DNA of 29,680 nt from assembly GCA_021741945.1 (NCBI GenBank), contig JAIOWV010000004.1, positions 1-29,680 on the forward strand, in the 5' to 3' direction. The position numbers and the translations under genes are program-made. This DNA is from Pontimonas sp. Its GTDB lineage: Bacteria > Actinomycetota > Actinomycetes > Actinomycetales > Microbacteriaceae. The notes under the pieces are model-generated. The model was not told where the DNA came from. It did no database searches and saw nothing but the letters and a program-made list of their open reading frames with translations. Below are positions 1 through 7,955 of the stretch, piece after piece (within the stretch, counting starts at the first letter, position 1; every line of letters begins with the position of its first letter).

Positions 1-227
1 AGGCCGGTTAACAGCGCACTCCCGGTTATCGCTAAGGAAAGCCTCCGAACAAGCCCCTCGGATTGATAGGCAAAAACCTGCAGGATAAAGGCCATCAAAA
101 GCGTCCCCGCCAGGACGGCAACCATGCTGGCGACCCGGTTGTCTTCGCTGACCAGAAAACCCACCAAGCCGACACCGATAGCGGTGAGAACCCAGACGGG
201 GACGACATTAATCAAGAGCTTGGCCAC
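1..227 (-). CDS. Membrane protein, N-terminal part (runs off left edge)
   Basis: The complement strand is open from a GTG at 225-227 to the window edge, giving 75 visible residues. They begin VAKLLINVVPVW and form two strongly hydrophobic stretches (about residues 5-25 and 34-52), separated by a short charged segment (SEDNR), with a third hydrophobic stretch starting near residue 64. This is the pattern of a small polytopic membrane protein. A TAG lies four codons upstream in frame, and this GTG is the only usual start after it. The upstream GGTGGT is a weak ribosome-binding site. The gene is divergent from glnR with only 64 bp between them, so the promoters probably overlap. I do not recognise a family. 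The forward-strand frame over the same bases is hydrophilic and looks like a shadow. Confidence 0.6.
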   Translation of the reverse strand, partial: MAKLLINVVPVWVLTAIGVGLVGFLVSEDNRVASMVAVLAGTLLMAFILQVFAYQSEGLVRRLSLAITGSALLTG

Positions 228-291
228 ACCACCATGCTAGAGCGCGGTTACACTGGAATCTGGAACCGAGTCGTGCGGGGGTGATGCCACA

Positions 292-1014
292 GTGGCAACC
301 ATTCTTGTGTTGAGCCCGGACGATGCGTCTCAGGTGTTGCCCTCCCTGAGTCTTCTAAACCACCGCGTTCGCACCATTCCCGCTGAGCCAGCAGCTCTTG
401 TGAATGCCCCTCATTCCGATGTGGTGATGGTGGATGCCAGGGGTGACCTGGTTCAGGCCAAGGCTCTCTGTCGCATTTTGACTACCACCGGTATTTCTGC
501 AGCCCTCATCGTCGTGGTGACTGAGGCCGCAATGCCAGCGCTGAACTCCGAGTGGGGCTTTGACGACATCGTGCTCACCTCCGCCGGTCCCGGGGAGGTG
601 GACGCCAGAGTGCGCCTAGTTACCACCAAGAGCCAGCCAGGCCCTGAGGATCAAATGATTTCCGCTTCTGGCGTGACCATTGACGAGGTGAGCTATCAGG
701 CGAAGGTCAATGGCAAAGCCCTTGACCTCACCTACAAGGAGTTCGAGCTGCTGCGATTCCTCGCAGGCCACCCACAACGGGTCTTCACCAGAGAGCAGCT
801 GCTCAGTGAAGTCTGGGGATACGACTACTTCGGGGGTACTAGAACGGTCGATGTTCACGTGAGACGCCTGCGGGCCAAACTCGGTGACATGGAGTCGCTG
901 ATTGGCACTGTGCGCAACGTGGGATACCGGTTCACTGTCGCTGAAGCCTCCGACGAGGTCAAAGAACGGCAACAGTCGGCCTCGGATGCAACCTCGTCTA
1001 CTTCTGGCTCGTAA
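292..1014 (+). CDS. glnR: GlnR-type nitrogen response regulator (orphan OmpR family)
   Basis: A 240-residue transcription factor. Residues 1-110 form an atypical receiver domain with the Asp-containing segment VVMVDARGDL (D48) but without the usual acidic cluster. Residues 120-215 form an OmpR-type winged helix with TYKEFELLRFLAGHP and the recognition-helix region GGTRTVDVHVRRLRAKLG. Both halves match actinobacterial GlnR as I know it, including LPSLSLLNHRVR near the start and SLIGTVRNVGYRF at the end. GlnR is an orphan regulator that activates or represses ammonium transport, glutamine synthetase and other nitrogen genes without a dedicated sensor kinase. No kinase gene is adjacent, which fits. 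The start is GTG with GGGGG 10 nt upstream. The tail after residue 216 is Ser/Thr/Glu-rich and probably disordered. ppk follows after 48 bp. A PhoP-like or MtrA-like regulator is the alternative, but the receiver is too degenerate. Confidence 0.8.
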   Translation: MATILVLSPDDASQVLPSLSLLNHRVRTIPAEPAALVNAPHSDVVMVDARGDLVQAKALCRILTTTGISAALIVVVTEAAMPALNSEWGFDDIVLTSAGPGEVDARVRLVTTKSQPGPEDQMISASGVTIDEVSYQAKVNGKALDLTYKEFELLRFLAGHPQRVFTREQLLSEVWGYDYFGGTRTVDVHVRRLRAKLGDMESLIGTVRNVGYRFTVAEASDEVKERQQSASDATSSTSGS

Positions 1015-1062
1015 CCTCCTGTTTACCTTTTTCCTAGTGCCCGGGCGCCCAGGAGTGACACA

Positions 1063-3255
1063 ATGACTGGCGTGAACGAGTTGCGTCCGGGCTATGACGT
1101 CTCCACCGGTGTGGGTGGTGACTTTGCCGATGATTTCGATGAGGGCGAGGCTCCGCCGAGCGAAGATCTGCCAGTTGAACGCTTTCTCGATCGCGAGATC
1201 AGCTGGTTGGCCTTTAATCAGCGCGTCCTGGAGCTTGCTGAAGACCCGACGATTCCGTTGCTCGAGCGGGTCAACTTCTTGGCCATTTTTGCCAGCAATC
1301 TCGACGAATTCTTCATGGTCCGTGTTGCCGGCCTCAAGCGGCGTATCGCTACCGGTATCGCTGTACCCACAAACACGGGTCGCTCGCCCCAGGCTGTGCT
1401 CGATGACATCTTCGCGACCGCAGAAGCGCTACAACAGCGCCACGCCACAGCGTTCCGCGAGCTTGTGAAGCCAGCGCTTGATGAGGAGAACATCCACATT
1501 GAGACCTGGGCTGACCTTGCCGAGAGCGACCGTGAAGGACTAGACGAGTTCTTTACCGAACAAATCTTCCCCGTGTTGATGCCTCTCGCTGTTGATCCAG
1601 CGCACCCCTTCCCCTACATATCGGGCCTGTCCTTGAATCTGTCAGTGCGCATTAGAAACCCGAAGACCGACAGCGTGGACTTCGCCAGGCTCAAAGTGCC
1701 GCCCATTCTCTCCAGATTTATTCCGCTTCCAGACGACGGATCCGGTCGCCTGCGATTCATCGCAATCGAAGACCTCATTTCCCAGCACGTGGGGGAGCTC
1801 TTCCCCGGTATGGAGGTCCTTGAGCACCACGAATTCCGGGTGACCCGCAACGAGGACGTCGAAGTCGACGAAGACGAATCGGAGAACCTGATTCAGGCGC
1901 TCGAGAGAGAGCTGCTACGCAGACGGTTCGGGCCTCCGATTCGTCTGGAGATCACCGATGATATGGATCCGGTCACTCTCGAGCTCCTGATTACCGAACT
2001 AGGCATTACGAGCCACGAGGTCTTCAGGCTTCCAGCCCCTCTGGGCCTGACGGGGTTATTCGACATCGCTGGTCTCGACCGGCCGGACCTCAAATACACA
2101 CCACACCTGCCCGTTACCGCGACACAGTTGTTGCCCTCAGAGCCCACCGAGGAACCGGATATTTTCCGCTCCATCAGAGCTGGGGATGTGCTCGTTCATC
2201 ACCCGTATGAATCGTTTGCCACCAGCGTGCAAGCATTTTTAGAGCAGGCAGCTGTCGATCCCCAGGTGCTCGCCATCAAGCAAACCCTCTATCGCACGAG
2301 CGGTGACAGCCCCATCATCGAAGCCCTGATTCGCGCCGCTGAATCAGGGAAGTCAGTGTTGGCGCTGGTAGAAATCAAGGCTCGTTTTGATGAGCAGGCC
2401 AACATCTCCTGGGCGAGAAAACTCGAGAAGGCCGGCGTCCATGTCGTCTACGGCCTCGTGGGTCTGAAGACCCACTGCAAGCTGGCTCTGGTCATTCGGC
2501 AGGAAGATGACGGGACACTTGGCCACTATTCCCACGTGGGCACCGGAAACTACAACCCCAAAACCAGTCGCATCTATGAGGACTACGGGTATTTCAGTGC
2601 CGACAAGCAGGTCGGTAAAGAACTCACCAGGCTTTTCAACGAACTCTCTGGCTACGCCATCGAGAAGAAGTACAAGCGCATGCTGGTCGCCCCCCGCTAT
2701 CTGCGCGAAGGGCTCCTTCGTCACATCTCCGCGGAGATTAAGAACCACCAGGCCGGCAAGCCGGCCCGGATTCGACTCAAGCTCAACTCACTCGTCGATG
2801 AAGTCATCATCGACGCCCTCTATCGGGCCGGTTTGGCCGGTGTTCCGGTGGAGATTTGGGTTCGCGGAATTTGTGCTTTGGTTCCAGGCCAGCCGGGACT
2901 CAGCGAGAACATCACGGTGAAAAGTGTGCTCGGTCGATACCTCGAGCACTCCCGGGTGTTCTGGTTCGACAACGGCGGTGATCCCACCGTCTATATCGGC
3001 AGCGCCGACATGATGCACCGCAACCTGGATCGACGGATTGAAGCGCTCTTGCAGATCACCGACCCCGCGCACATCGATCAAGTCGACCGTCAGCTCACCC
3101 GAGGAATGAGTGATGAGGTTCAATCGTGGTCCTTGCAGTCTTCAGGCGAATGGGTTCGACACTCCACAGCAAAGGACGGTAATCCTCTCCTTGATGTCCA
3201 GAATGAGACGATGACCGAAATCATGACAAGAAAACGTGGAGCCGCCCCCCGATGA
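1063..3255 (+). CDS. ppk: Polyphosphate kinase 1
   Basis: A 730-residue PPK1, which reversibly transfers the ATP gamma-phosphate to inorganic polyphosphate. The four PPK1 regions are present: the helical N domain with RFLDREISWLAFNQRVLELA (about residues 41-60), the head domain, and the two phospholipase-D-like C-terminal domains. The catalytic His that becomes phosphorylated is H491 in SHVGTGNYNPKT. The second conserved His is H629 in YLEHSRVFWF, followed by SADMMHRNLDRRIE. Length is normal for actinobacteria. The first 35 residues are acidic and variable. The ATG is preceded by AGGAG at good spacing. The stop overlaps the next start (ATGA), so ppk and mutT1 are translationally coupled. The same ppk/mutT1 adjacency is known in mycobacteria. 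Confidence 0.96.
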   Translation: MTGVNELRPGYDVSTGVGGDFADDFDEGEAPPSEDLPVERFLDREISWLAFNQRVLELAEDPTIPLLERVNFLAIFASNLDEFFMVRVAGLKRRIATGIAVPTNTGRSPQAVLDDIFATAEALQQRHATAFRELVKPALDEENIHIETWADLAESDREGLDEFFTEQIFPVLMPLAVDPAHPFPYISGLSLNLSVRIRNPKTDSVDFARLKVPPILSRFIPLPDDGSGRLRFIAIEDLISQHVGELFPGMEVLEHHEFRVTRNEDVEVDEDESENLIQALERELLRRRFGPPIRLEITDDMDPVTLELLITELGITSHEVFRLPAPLGLTGLFDIAGLDRPDLKYTPHLPVTATQLLPSEPTEEPDIFRSIRAGDVLVHHPYESFATSVQAFLEQAAVDPQVLAIKQTLYRTSGDSPIIEALIRAAESGKSVLALVEIKARFDEQANISWARKLEKAGVHVVYGLVGLKTHCKLALVIRQEDDGTLGHYSHVGTGNYNPKTSRIYEDYGYFSADKQVGKELTRLFNELSGYAIEKKYKRMLVAPRYLREGLLRHISAEIKNHQAGKPARIRLKLNSLVDEVIIDALYRAGLAGVPVEIWVRGICALVPGQPGLSENITVKSVLGRYLEHSRVFWFDNGGDPTVYIGSADMMHRNLDRRIEALLQITDPAHIDQVDRQLTRGMSDEVQSWSLQSSGEWVRHSTAKDGNPLLDVQNETMTEIMTRKRGAAPR

Positions 3256-4202
3256 GCCCCACCCCGGAGACGGTGGTCGCCGGCGGAGCAGTCTGTTGGA
3301 AGGTCGTCGATAACGAAGTGCGGGTTCTTCTGGTGCACAGAACCCAGCACAAAGACGTGTCCCTCCCTAAAGGCAAGTGTGACCCGGGCGAGACGGTCCC
3401 TGAAACTGCTCAGCGGGAAATCCTCGAGGAAACCGGCCTCCACATAACCCTCGGAGCCTATTTGGGCCGAGTTGACTATCTGCTTCCCAGCAAGAAGCCC
3501 AAGGAAGTCCATTACTGGGCGGCCGAAGTGGACCCCGGTGAAGCCGAGCGATCACCGTTTGAATCCAACGACGAAATCTTTGCCCTCGAATGGATGCCCA
3601 TCAAGAAGGCGATGAAGAAGCTCACCTACGAGCACGATGCCGACATTCTGGAGAACTTTGACTCTCTCTACGAGAGCGGGCGGGCCAAAACATTCCCGAT
3701 CATCTTTCTGCGCCACGCGAAGGCAGTTCCGGCTGAATCGTGGGACGGGCCAGACCACACGAGGCCCCTGCTCCACAAAGGTCTCACCCAGGCACACATG
3801 GTCGCAGGTGGGATTCTTGCCTTTGGTCCAGAGAAAGTGGTCAGCAGCACAGCTGCGCGCTGCATCGCCACGGTCGAACCACTCCTCGAGAAAAGCGAGC
3901 TCGAGCTGAAGACCTCTGCGGGAATCAGCCAAGACGCCTATGAATCCAAGGGCACCAAGCCTTTTGCCGCTGTCGAGAAGCGCGTGTCAAAGCGCCAAAG
4001 CGCTGTCTTCTGCTCTCACGGCCCCGTTCTGCCCCAGCTGGTTTCAGCTGCGGCAGAGATTGGCCACGGAGGCTCGGGCAAGAGCCTCCAGAAGGCGGCA
4101 AGCTTGAATGTTGGCAGCTTCAGCGTCATTCACTTCTCGCTGGAGACACCCTCGCCACAAATCGTCGCGGTCGAAACCCACGAACCACCTGCGGCACCAT
4201 AA
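3252..4202 (+). CDS. mutT1: MutT1-like Nudix hydrolase with C-terminal histidine phosphatase domain
   Basis: A 316-residue two-domain protein. The N-terminal Nudix domain carries a complete Nudix box at residues 41-63 (G41-x5-E-x7-REILEETGL). The C-terminal half is a phosphoglycerate-mutase-type histidine phosphatase with the RHAK catalytic motif (R154, H155) and a later FCSHGP motif. This Nudix plus RHG architecture is that of mycobacterial MutT1. MutT1 hydrolyses 8-oxo-dGTP and 8-oxo-GTP as well as diadenosine polyphosphates, so it cleans the nucleotide pool. The catalytic residues look intact in both domains. It overlaps ppk by 4 bases, and both gene products handle phosphoanhydrides. It ends 118 bp before a convergent gene, with a structured intergenic region in between. 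Confidence 0.9.
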   Translation: MSPTPETVVAGGAVCWKVVDNEVRVLLVHRTQHKDVSLPKGKCDPGETVPETAQREILEETGLHITLGAYLGRVDYLLPSKKPKEVHYWAAEVDPGEAERSPFESNDEIFALEWMPIKKAMKKLTYEHDADILENFDSLYESGRAKTFPIIFLRHAKAVPAESWDGPDHTRPLLHKGLTQAHMVAGGILAFGPEKVVSSTAARCIATVEPLLEKSELELKTSAGISQDAYESKGTKPFAAVEKRVSKRQSAVFCSHGPVLPQLVSAAAEIGHGGSGKSLQKAASLNVGSFSVIHFSLETPSPQIVAVETHEPPAAP

Positions 4203-4207
4203 GAAGA

Positions 4208-4285
4208 GCCGAACCGCAGAACGCCTCTCGGCGCGAGGCCGCTCGAAGCGGCTAATGATGGAGCCCGGGGTTACTGCGGTTCGGC
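4208..4285. terminator. Large branched inverted repeat between convergent genes (possible bidirectional terminator)
   Basis: A perfect 12-bp inverted repeat pairs GCCGAACCGCAG (4208-4219) with CTGCGGTTCGGC (4274-4285). The enclosed 54 nt hold two further hairpins: GCCTC/GAGGC with a 7-nt loop, and GCCGCT/AGCGGC with a CGA loop. The transcript would fold as a three-way-branched structure. It sits between the stop of mutT1 and the stop of the convergent gene at 4320. No long T tract follows on either strand, only a CTTCTT-like run on the complement side. A canonical intrinsic terminator is therefore not certain. A structured RNA or a dispersed repeat is possible. Confidence 0.5.
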
Positions 4286-4319
4286 AGTGAAATCCTAGCT
4301 CTCCAGACTGGTAGTTCTT

Positions 4320-4958
4320 TCAGTCCAAGTTCCCGGAGCGCGCCATTGATGCGGCCTGCGAAAGTTCGTCGGCGATCACGCTCCAGTTGAGCGACCGGCC
4401 CGTCAGATAATGGGCGTGCTCTTCCGAGAGCCACGCCAGAGAGATTGCCCCGGCGGAGACCGCCCGGGCAACAGCGGCAGCGCGGCTGAGAGCCTCTGAG
4501 AGCTCGCCCACAAACGCTCCCCGAAGAATGTCATCGAGCAGGCCAGAGAAGTTCTCAGCGCTCAGCGGATTGGGCGCTCCGGCAACAACCTGATCGATGG
4601 TGGTGAGATCGTCAATTCCCCGTTGGAACAGGACGCTGGCGTCTTCAGGGTTGTGCTGAAGGATTGCACGCACGAGATAGAGGCGCCACAGGGCTCCAGG
4701 GAGGCTGGTTGCTGAGGAGCGAGCCCAGAGCTCTGCGAGGGTGTCGAGGCCGTGCTCATCGGCGAAGGACACCAAGCGTCTCACCAGTTCGTCGCTCTCG
4801 GAATCACGGCCTCTGGTCAAGAGCGCTCGGGCCGTGTGGTGAGCGATGGCGGAGGCTTCCGCGGGGTCCATGACGAAATCCGCTGGATCTCCAGACAGCG
4901 ACGCTTCAAGGCGCTCGGTCGTCATCCGCACGGGCCGGTGAAAGTTGTGATTCATCAC
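4320..4958 (-). CDS. Hypothetical helical protein
   Basis: A 212-residue, Ala- and Leu-rich, probably all-helical soluble protein with no signal peptide or membrane segment. I do not recognise a family. The middle (about residues 85-140, ALWRLYLVRAILQ onward) and the C-terminal ALSRAAAVARAVSAG region look like amphipathic helices. The start is uncertain. GTG at 4958 and ATG at 4955 adjoin a GGGGAG too close to serve the ATG well, and an internal ATG (MTTERL) is a third choice. It is convergent with mutT1 and divergent from the DUF2834 gene at 5015, with a 56-bp shared promoter region. Codon use and base composition resemble the flanking genes, so it is probably a real chromosomal gene. Confidence 0.7.
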   Translation of the reverse strand: MMNHNFHRPVRMTTERLEASLSGDPADFVMDPAEASAIAHHTARALLTRGRDSESDELVRRLVSFADEHGLDTLAELWARSSATSLPGALWRLYLVRAILQHNPEDASVLFQRGIDDLTTIDQVVAGAPNPLSAENFSGLLDDILRGAFVGELSEALSRAAAVARAVSAGAISLAWLSEEHAHYLTGRSLNWSVIADELSQAASMARSGNLD

Positions 4959-5014
4959 TCCCCACGCTAGGGGACATCACGCCCCGCCCCTCACAGGTGA
5001 TGGAGGTCTAGCAT

Positions 5015-5365
5015 GTGGCCATGACAACGAAACCCAATCGGCAAGCCCGCTTCGTCTTCTTCCTCGTCCTCGCCATCATTGGCTTGGTCACCGCGATGAT
5101 CTTCAACGGCATCGCCAGCGTCCAGGGACAGAACTATCTCGATGCCTGGTTTGGCTCCGCGGTCGACTGGGTCCTATCGCTCGACATCCTGATTGTTGCC
5201 ATCGCCGGATCCGTGCTGATGATTTTCGAGGCCAAACGGCTGGGCATGAAGAGGGTATGGCTCTATATCGTCGCCTCGGGAGTGACGGCGTTTGCCTTCA
5301 CATTCCCACTGTTCCTCGCTATGCGCGAGCGCAAGCTCGCCCAGCTCGAGGCAGAAACGCTCTAG
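5015..5365 (+). CDS. DUF2834 family membrane protein
   Basis: A 116-residue integral membrane protein with three hydrophobic segments (about residues 13-34, 53-73 and 81-103). The motif EAKRLGMKRVWLYIVA between segments two and three and the ending PLFLAMRERKL are typical of DUF2834 proteins. The function of that family is unknown to me. GTG at 5015 has GGAGG 8 nt upstream, which is better spaced than the in-frame ATG at 5021. The stop codon overlaps the stop of the convergent lipoprotein gene within a shared CTAG. Confidence 0.75.
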   Translation: MAMTTKPNRQARFVFFLVLAIIGLVTAMIFNGIASVQGQNYLDAWFGSAVDWVLSLDILIVAIAGSVLMIFEAKRLGMKRVWLYIVASGVTAFAFTFPLFLAMRERKLAQLEAETL

Positions 5366-6450
5366 AACCCGACGTTGATTTGTTCCCCGTTGGAGACATA
5401 GTTCATGCCCCCAGGGGTTACGCCCTGGGCAACCGACCCTGCTCCCGGAGGAAGCAGGATGAAAGTCTTTCCAGGGCTCAAGAACACCGGCTGCTCTTCG
5501 CCATAGAAGAGCTTGATGGGGGCGCCGAACTCCGTAGTGTCAAAGACACCAGTGATCAACTTCCCGCCGGTGGCGATGATTGCGGTCTCACGAGTCTGAC
5601 CAACCTGAGCTGATGGCAAACCCTCAACATCGAAGTAGTTGGGGGTAAAAATCAGCAGATTGGTCGCAGAAATCTGCGTACCGTTCGCGTCCGTATCAGG
5701 GGAGCCGTTCAACAAGAATTTGAGGTAAGTGCCGGTGGCAGCGTCCCACTCCCAGTTGGACTGGATGCCGTTGCTGAAGATCACACTAATCTCTTCGGCG
5801 GGGACACCATCAACTACCGCCGAGGCTTCCTCGGGCGCAGTCTTGAAGTTGAACTGCTGCACTGGGGCAGCCAGATCAGAATAGTTCTCGAGCAGGCTCT
5901 CCGCTTCGATGTGGAGGTTCACCGGAGCTGGTTTGCGGTCACTGCGGAAGAAGTAGGCGCCATCTGGTGTTCCGCCAGACGTGTCGTGCTCCACAAGGTG
6001 GAGACCAGACCCTCGAATGATCTCTCGCACGTTGCTGTTGCCAACACCGGAGAACACGAAAACTCCACCAAACGAGGGGACAAGGTCCGCATCCTGGGGG
6101 CGACCCGAACGCACTGGTCCGACCTCGTCGGGAACTGCAGTGTGGAAGATTGCCAAGTAGCGGGTCACACCACCCTCGACGAGCTCCTCGAACACAACGT
6201 CAGCTGCGGCGATACCCACCTGAGGGCGACCTGCAGCGGTGTTGTCGATCTTGACCGCGATGCTCGGGCCCGAAACAGTCTCGCTATCAAGCTCAAAGCC
6301 CGTAAGCGGGTGACGGGGGACATCAGCCACAACGGTCTCGTCGACCGTCTCGACGGCGTCTTCAATTTCTTCAACCTCATCGCCACCGGCACATCCGGTA
6401 AGAACGAGGGACAGGGCCACTAAGGCGGATGCGGCTGAGGTGAGCTTCAC
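5362..6450 (-). CDS. DUF3048 (YerB-like) lipoprotein
   Basis: A 362-residue secreted lipoprotein. The N-terminal signal peptide ends in the lipobox LVLTGC with C20 as the lipidated residue. A Glu/Asp-rich linker (about residues 23-45) follows. The mature part begins HPLTGFELD and contains IAVKIDNTAAGRPQVG and GVTRYLAIFHTAVPDEVGPVRSGR, which are hallmarks of the DUF3048 N-terminal domain. The C-terminal domain includes GVTPGGMNYVSNG. The YerB/DUF3048 family lies at the cell surface of Gram-positive bacteria, and its biochemical role is not established. The start is GTG with AAGGA 7 nt upstream. It is convergent with the DUF2834 gene and divergent from tRNA-Lys. Confidence 0.88.
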   Translation of the reverse strand: MKLTSAASALVALSLVLTGCAGGDEVEEIEDAVETVDETVVADVPRHPLTGFELDSETVSGPSIAVKIDNTAAGRPQVGIAAADVVFEELVEGGVTRYLAIFHTAVPDEVGPVRSGRPQDADLVPSFGGVFVFSGVGNSNVREIIRGSGLHLVEHDTSGGTPDGAYFFRSDRKPAPVNLHIEAESLLENYSDLAAPVQQFNFKTAPEEASAVVDGVPAEEISVIFSNGIQSNWEWDAATGTYLKFLLNGSPDTDANGTQISATNLLIFTPNYFDVEGLPSAQVGQTRETAIIATGGKLITGVFDTTEFGAPIKLFYGEEQPVFLSPGKTFILLPPGAGSVAQGVTPGGMNYVSNGEQINVGF

Positions 6451-6542
6451 AAGACGTCCTTTTTTCAGAATTTAGGGAACGCCAAACTCTATTACACGCA
6501 GAGCAATTCCAGCGACAGCGGGCCGCGTGATTGAAGCTCACC

Positions 6543-6548
6543 TAGAAT
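6543..6548 (+). promoter_or_regulatory. Possible -10 element for tRNA-Lys
   Basis: TAGAAT lies 7 bases before the mature tRNA 5' end. A convincing -35 is not visible at the expected distance, so this is a weak call. Confidence 0.3.
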
Positions 6549-6555
6549 AAAAGGA

Positions 6556-6629
<74 letters not shown>

Positions 6630-6634
6630 TCGCT

Positions 6635-6670
6635 GCTTCCCTCTAGAACAATGCGTTCTGGAGGTGAAGC
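6635..6670. other. Long hairpin between tRNA-Lys and the integrase gene
   Basis: GCTTC followed by CCTCTAGAAC pairs with GTTCTGGAGG, a bulged T and GAAGC. This makes about 15 base pairs (one wobble) closed by the 5-nt loop AATGC. It lies just inside the element, beyond the stop of the integrase gene. It could end tRNA or integrase transcription, although no T tract follows, or it could be part of the recombination site. Confidence 0.45.
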
Positions 6671-6727
6671 GACTTGTGGACAGTCAATCAGACGCTGTAA
6701 CTGCTACTAAAAACCGCTTAGAAACCG

Positions 6728-7945
6728 TTAGTGGAGTTCAATCAGCCCGATTTCGGCCATGGACTGATCCATGTCGTTCTCATAAAAGTGCGCATAGGTA
6801 TTGAGAGTCAAAGTTGCAGTAGCGTGCCCCAGGATATTGCTGAGAGTTGGAATGGGCGTGTTCCGACTGGCCAGCAATGAGGCACAAGTATGCCTCAATG
6901 AGTGAATAGTTACTCCCTGCAGACCTAGCTTGCGAACTGCGGGCATAAAGGTATGACGGCGGAAAGAGCCATCGTTGAGAGCCATTCCTCGTTTACTTTC
7001 GAAAACGTAGTCGCCAGGCGCCTTGCCCTTTGTCGCATCAAGGAAGCCTGGTCTGAGGTTGGAGGGAATTGGTATCACCCTTGGCTTACGGTTTTTTGGA
7101 GGACCCTCAATTCGCTGCCCTTTTCCATCAATTGTCCACGTTCTCTTAATGGTGAGTTTCCACTGGTCAACATTAACGTCTTCAACATGCAGCGCCAGAG
7201 CCTCGCCAATACGCATTCCCATGAGCCCTAGTGCGTGAATTAGGAAACCGTGCTCACCGCACTCCTGAGCGAGAGAGTTGAGTTGCTTGACGTCCAGAGC
7301 AACCTGCTCTTTCTTCACGACTCTGGGCAATTCAATTTCGGTGAGAGGATTACGGCCAACGTAGCCCCTCCTTGAAGCAAATTTCAAAATCTGCTTGAAG
7401 AGTGCAACTGACTTAGTAACCCGATCTGGACTGACGCCCGACTGCAGCTTGTCAGTAACCCATTTGTTTATGTCATCCTCGGTTATTGACGAGAGCTGCT
7501 TCGGGCCAAACTCGGGAAGTATGTGGGTTGCGAGAAGAGAGTCATAGTCCCTCAATGTTCGTTCGGAAGCCTTCCTTTTTGAATCACGCCAGGACGGTAG
7601 GAGGCTATCCAGTGTGACCTCTGCAAATCCATCAGGTACATAAGTTCCAACAGCGATTCGGTCCTTCGTTTGAGTAGTCCAGCGCTTTGCTTCAGCGAAG
7701 TCGTCGAAGACCTTGGTAATTGGACCACGCGGACCCGCTAGCGAAGCCTCCCACCCCTTGCGCGTCAGACGCATTTCTTGGGGGCACTGTTCCAAATTAG
7801 CCAGGGTTGCGAATCGGAACTTCTTTGCTTGCTCCTTTGTCGAAAACCTGCGGTTTATTTCGTTACCGCGATGAAAAACGCGCGCCAAATACTTCCCATT
7901 AGGAAGCTGGGTGATGCCCGCAACGTCATTAACTCTCTTTGGCAT
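6728..7945 (-). CDS. Tyrosine-type site-specific integrase
   Basis: A 405-residue phage-type integrase catalysing recombination between attP and the tRNA-Lys attB. An N-terminal arm-binding part (AGITQLPNGKYLARVFHRG) is followed by a core-binding SAM-like domain (about residues 105-195, TLDSLLPSWRDSKRKASERTLRDY begins it). The catalytic domain then shows R245 in MGMRIGE, H348 and R351 in HSLRHT, H374 in GHATATLT and the nucleophile Y384 in NTYAHF. All are intact. The frame is open to 8071, but the upstream part overlaps the neighbouring gene. The ATG at 7945 (MPKRVND) starts 10 bp after the stop of that gene and begins the conserved part. GGAG lies about 14 nt upstream. It points toward the left att site, as usual for tRNA-targeting integrases. 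Confidence 0.93.
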   Translation of the reverse strand: MPKRVNDVAGITQLPNGKYLARVFHRGNEINRRFSTKEQAKKFRFATLANLEQCPQEMRLTRKGWEASLAGPRGPITKVFDDFAEAKRWTTQTKDRIAVGTYVPDGFAEVTLDSLLPSWRDSKRKASERTLRDYDSLLATHILPEFGPKQLSSITEDDINKWVTDKLQSGVSPDRVTKSVALFKQILKFASRRGYVGRNPLTEIELPRVVKKEQVALDVKQLNSLAQECGEHGFLIHALGLMGMRIGEALALHVEDVNVDQWKLTIKRTWTIDGKGQRIEGPPKNRKPRVIPIPSNLRPGFLDATKGKAPGDYVFESKRGMALNDGSFRRHTFMPAVRKLGLQGVTIHSLRHTCASLLASRNTPIPTLSNILGHATATLTLNTYAHFYENDMDQSMAEIGLIELH

Positions 7946-7955
7946 ATTTGGTCGG

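Noticed and set aside
63..284. Forward-strand 73-codon frame at the left edge
   Set aside because: Hydrophilic shadow of the complement-strand membrane protein, which has clear hydrophobic segments.
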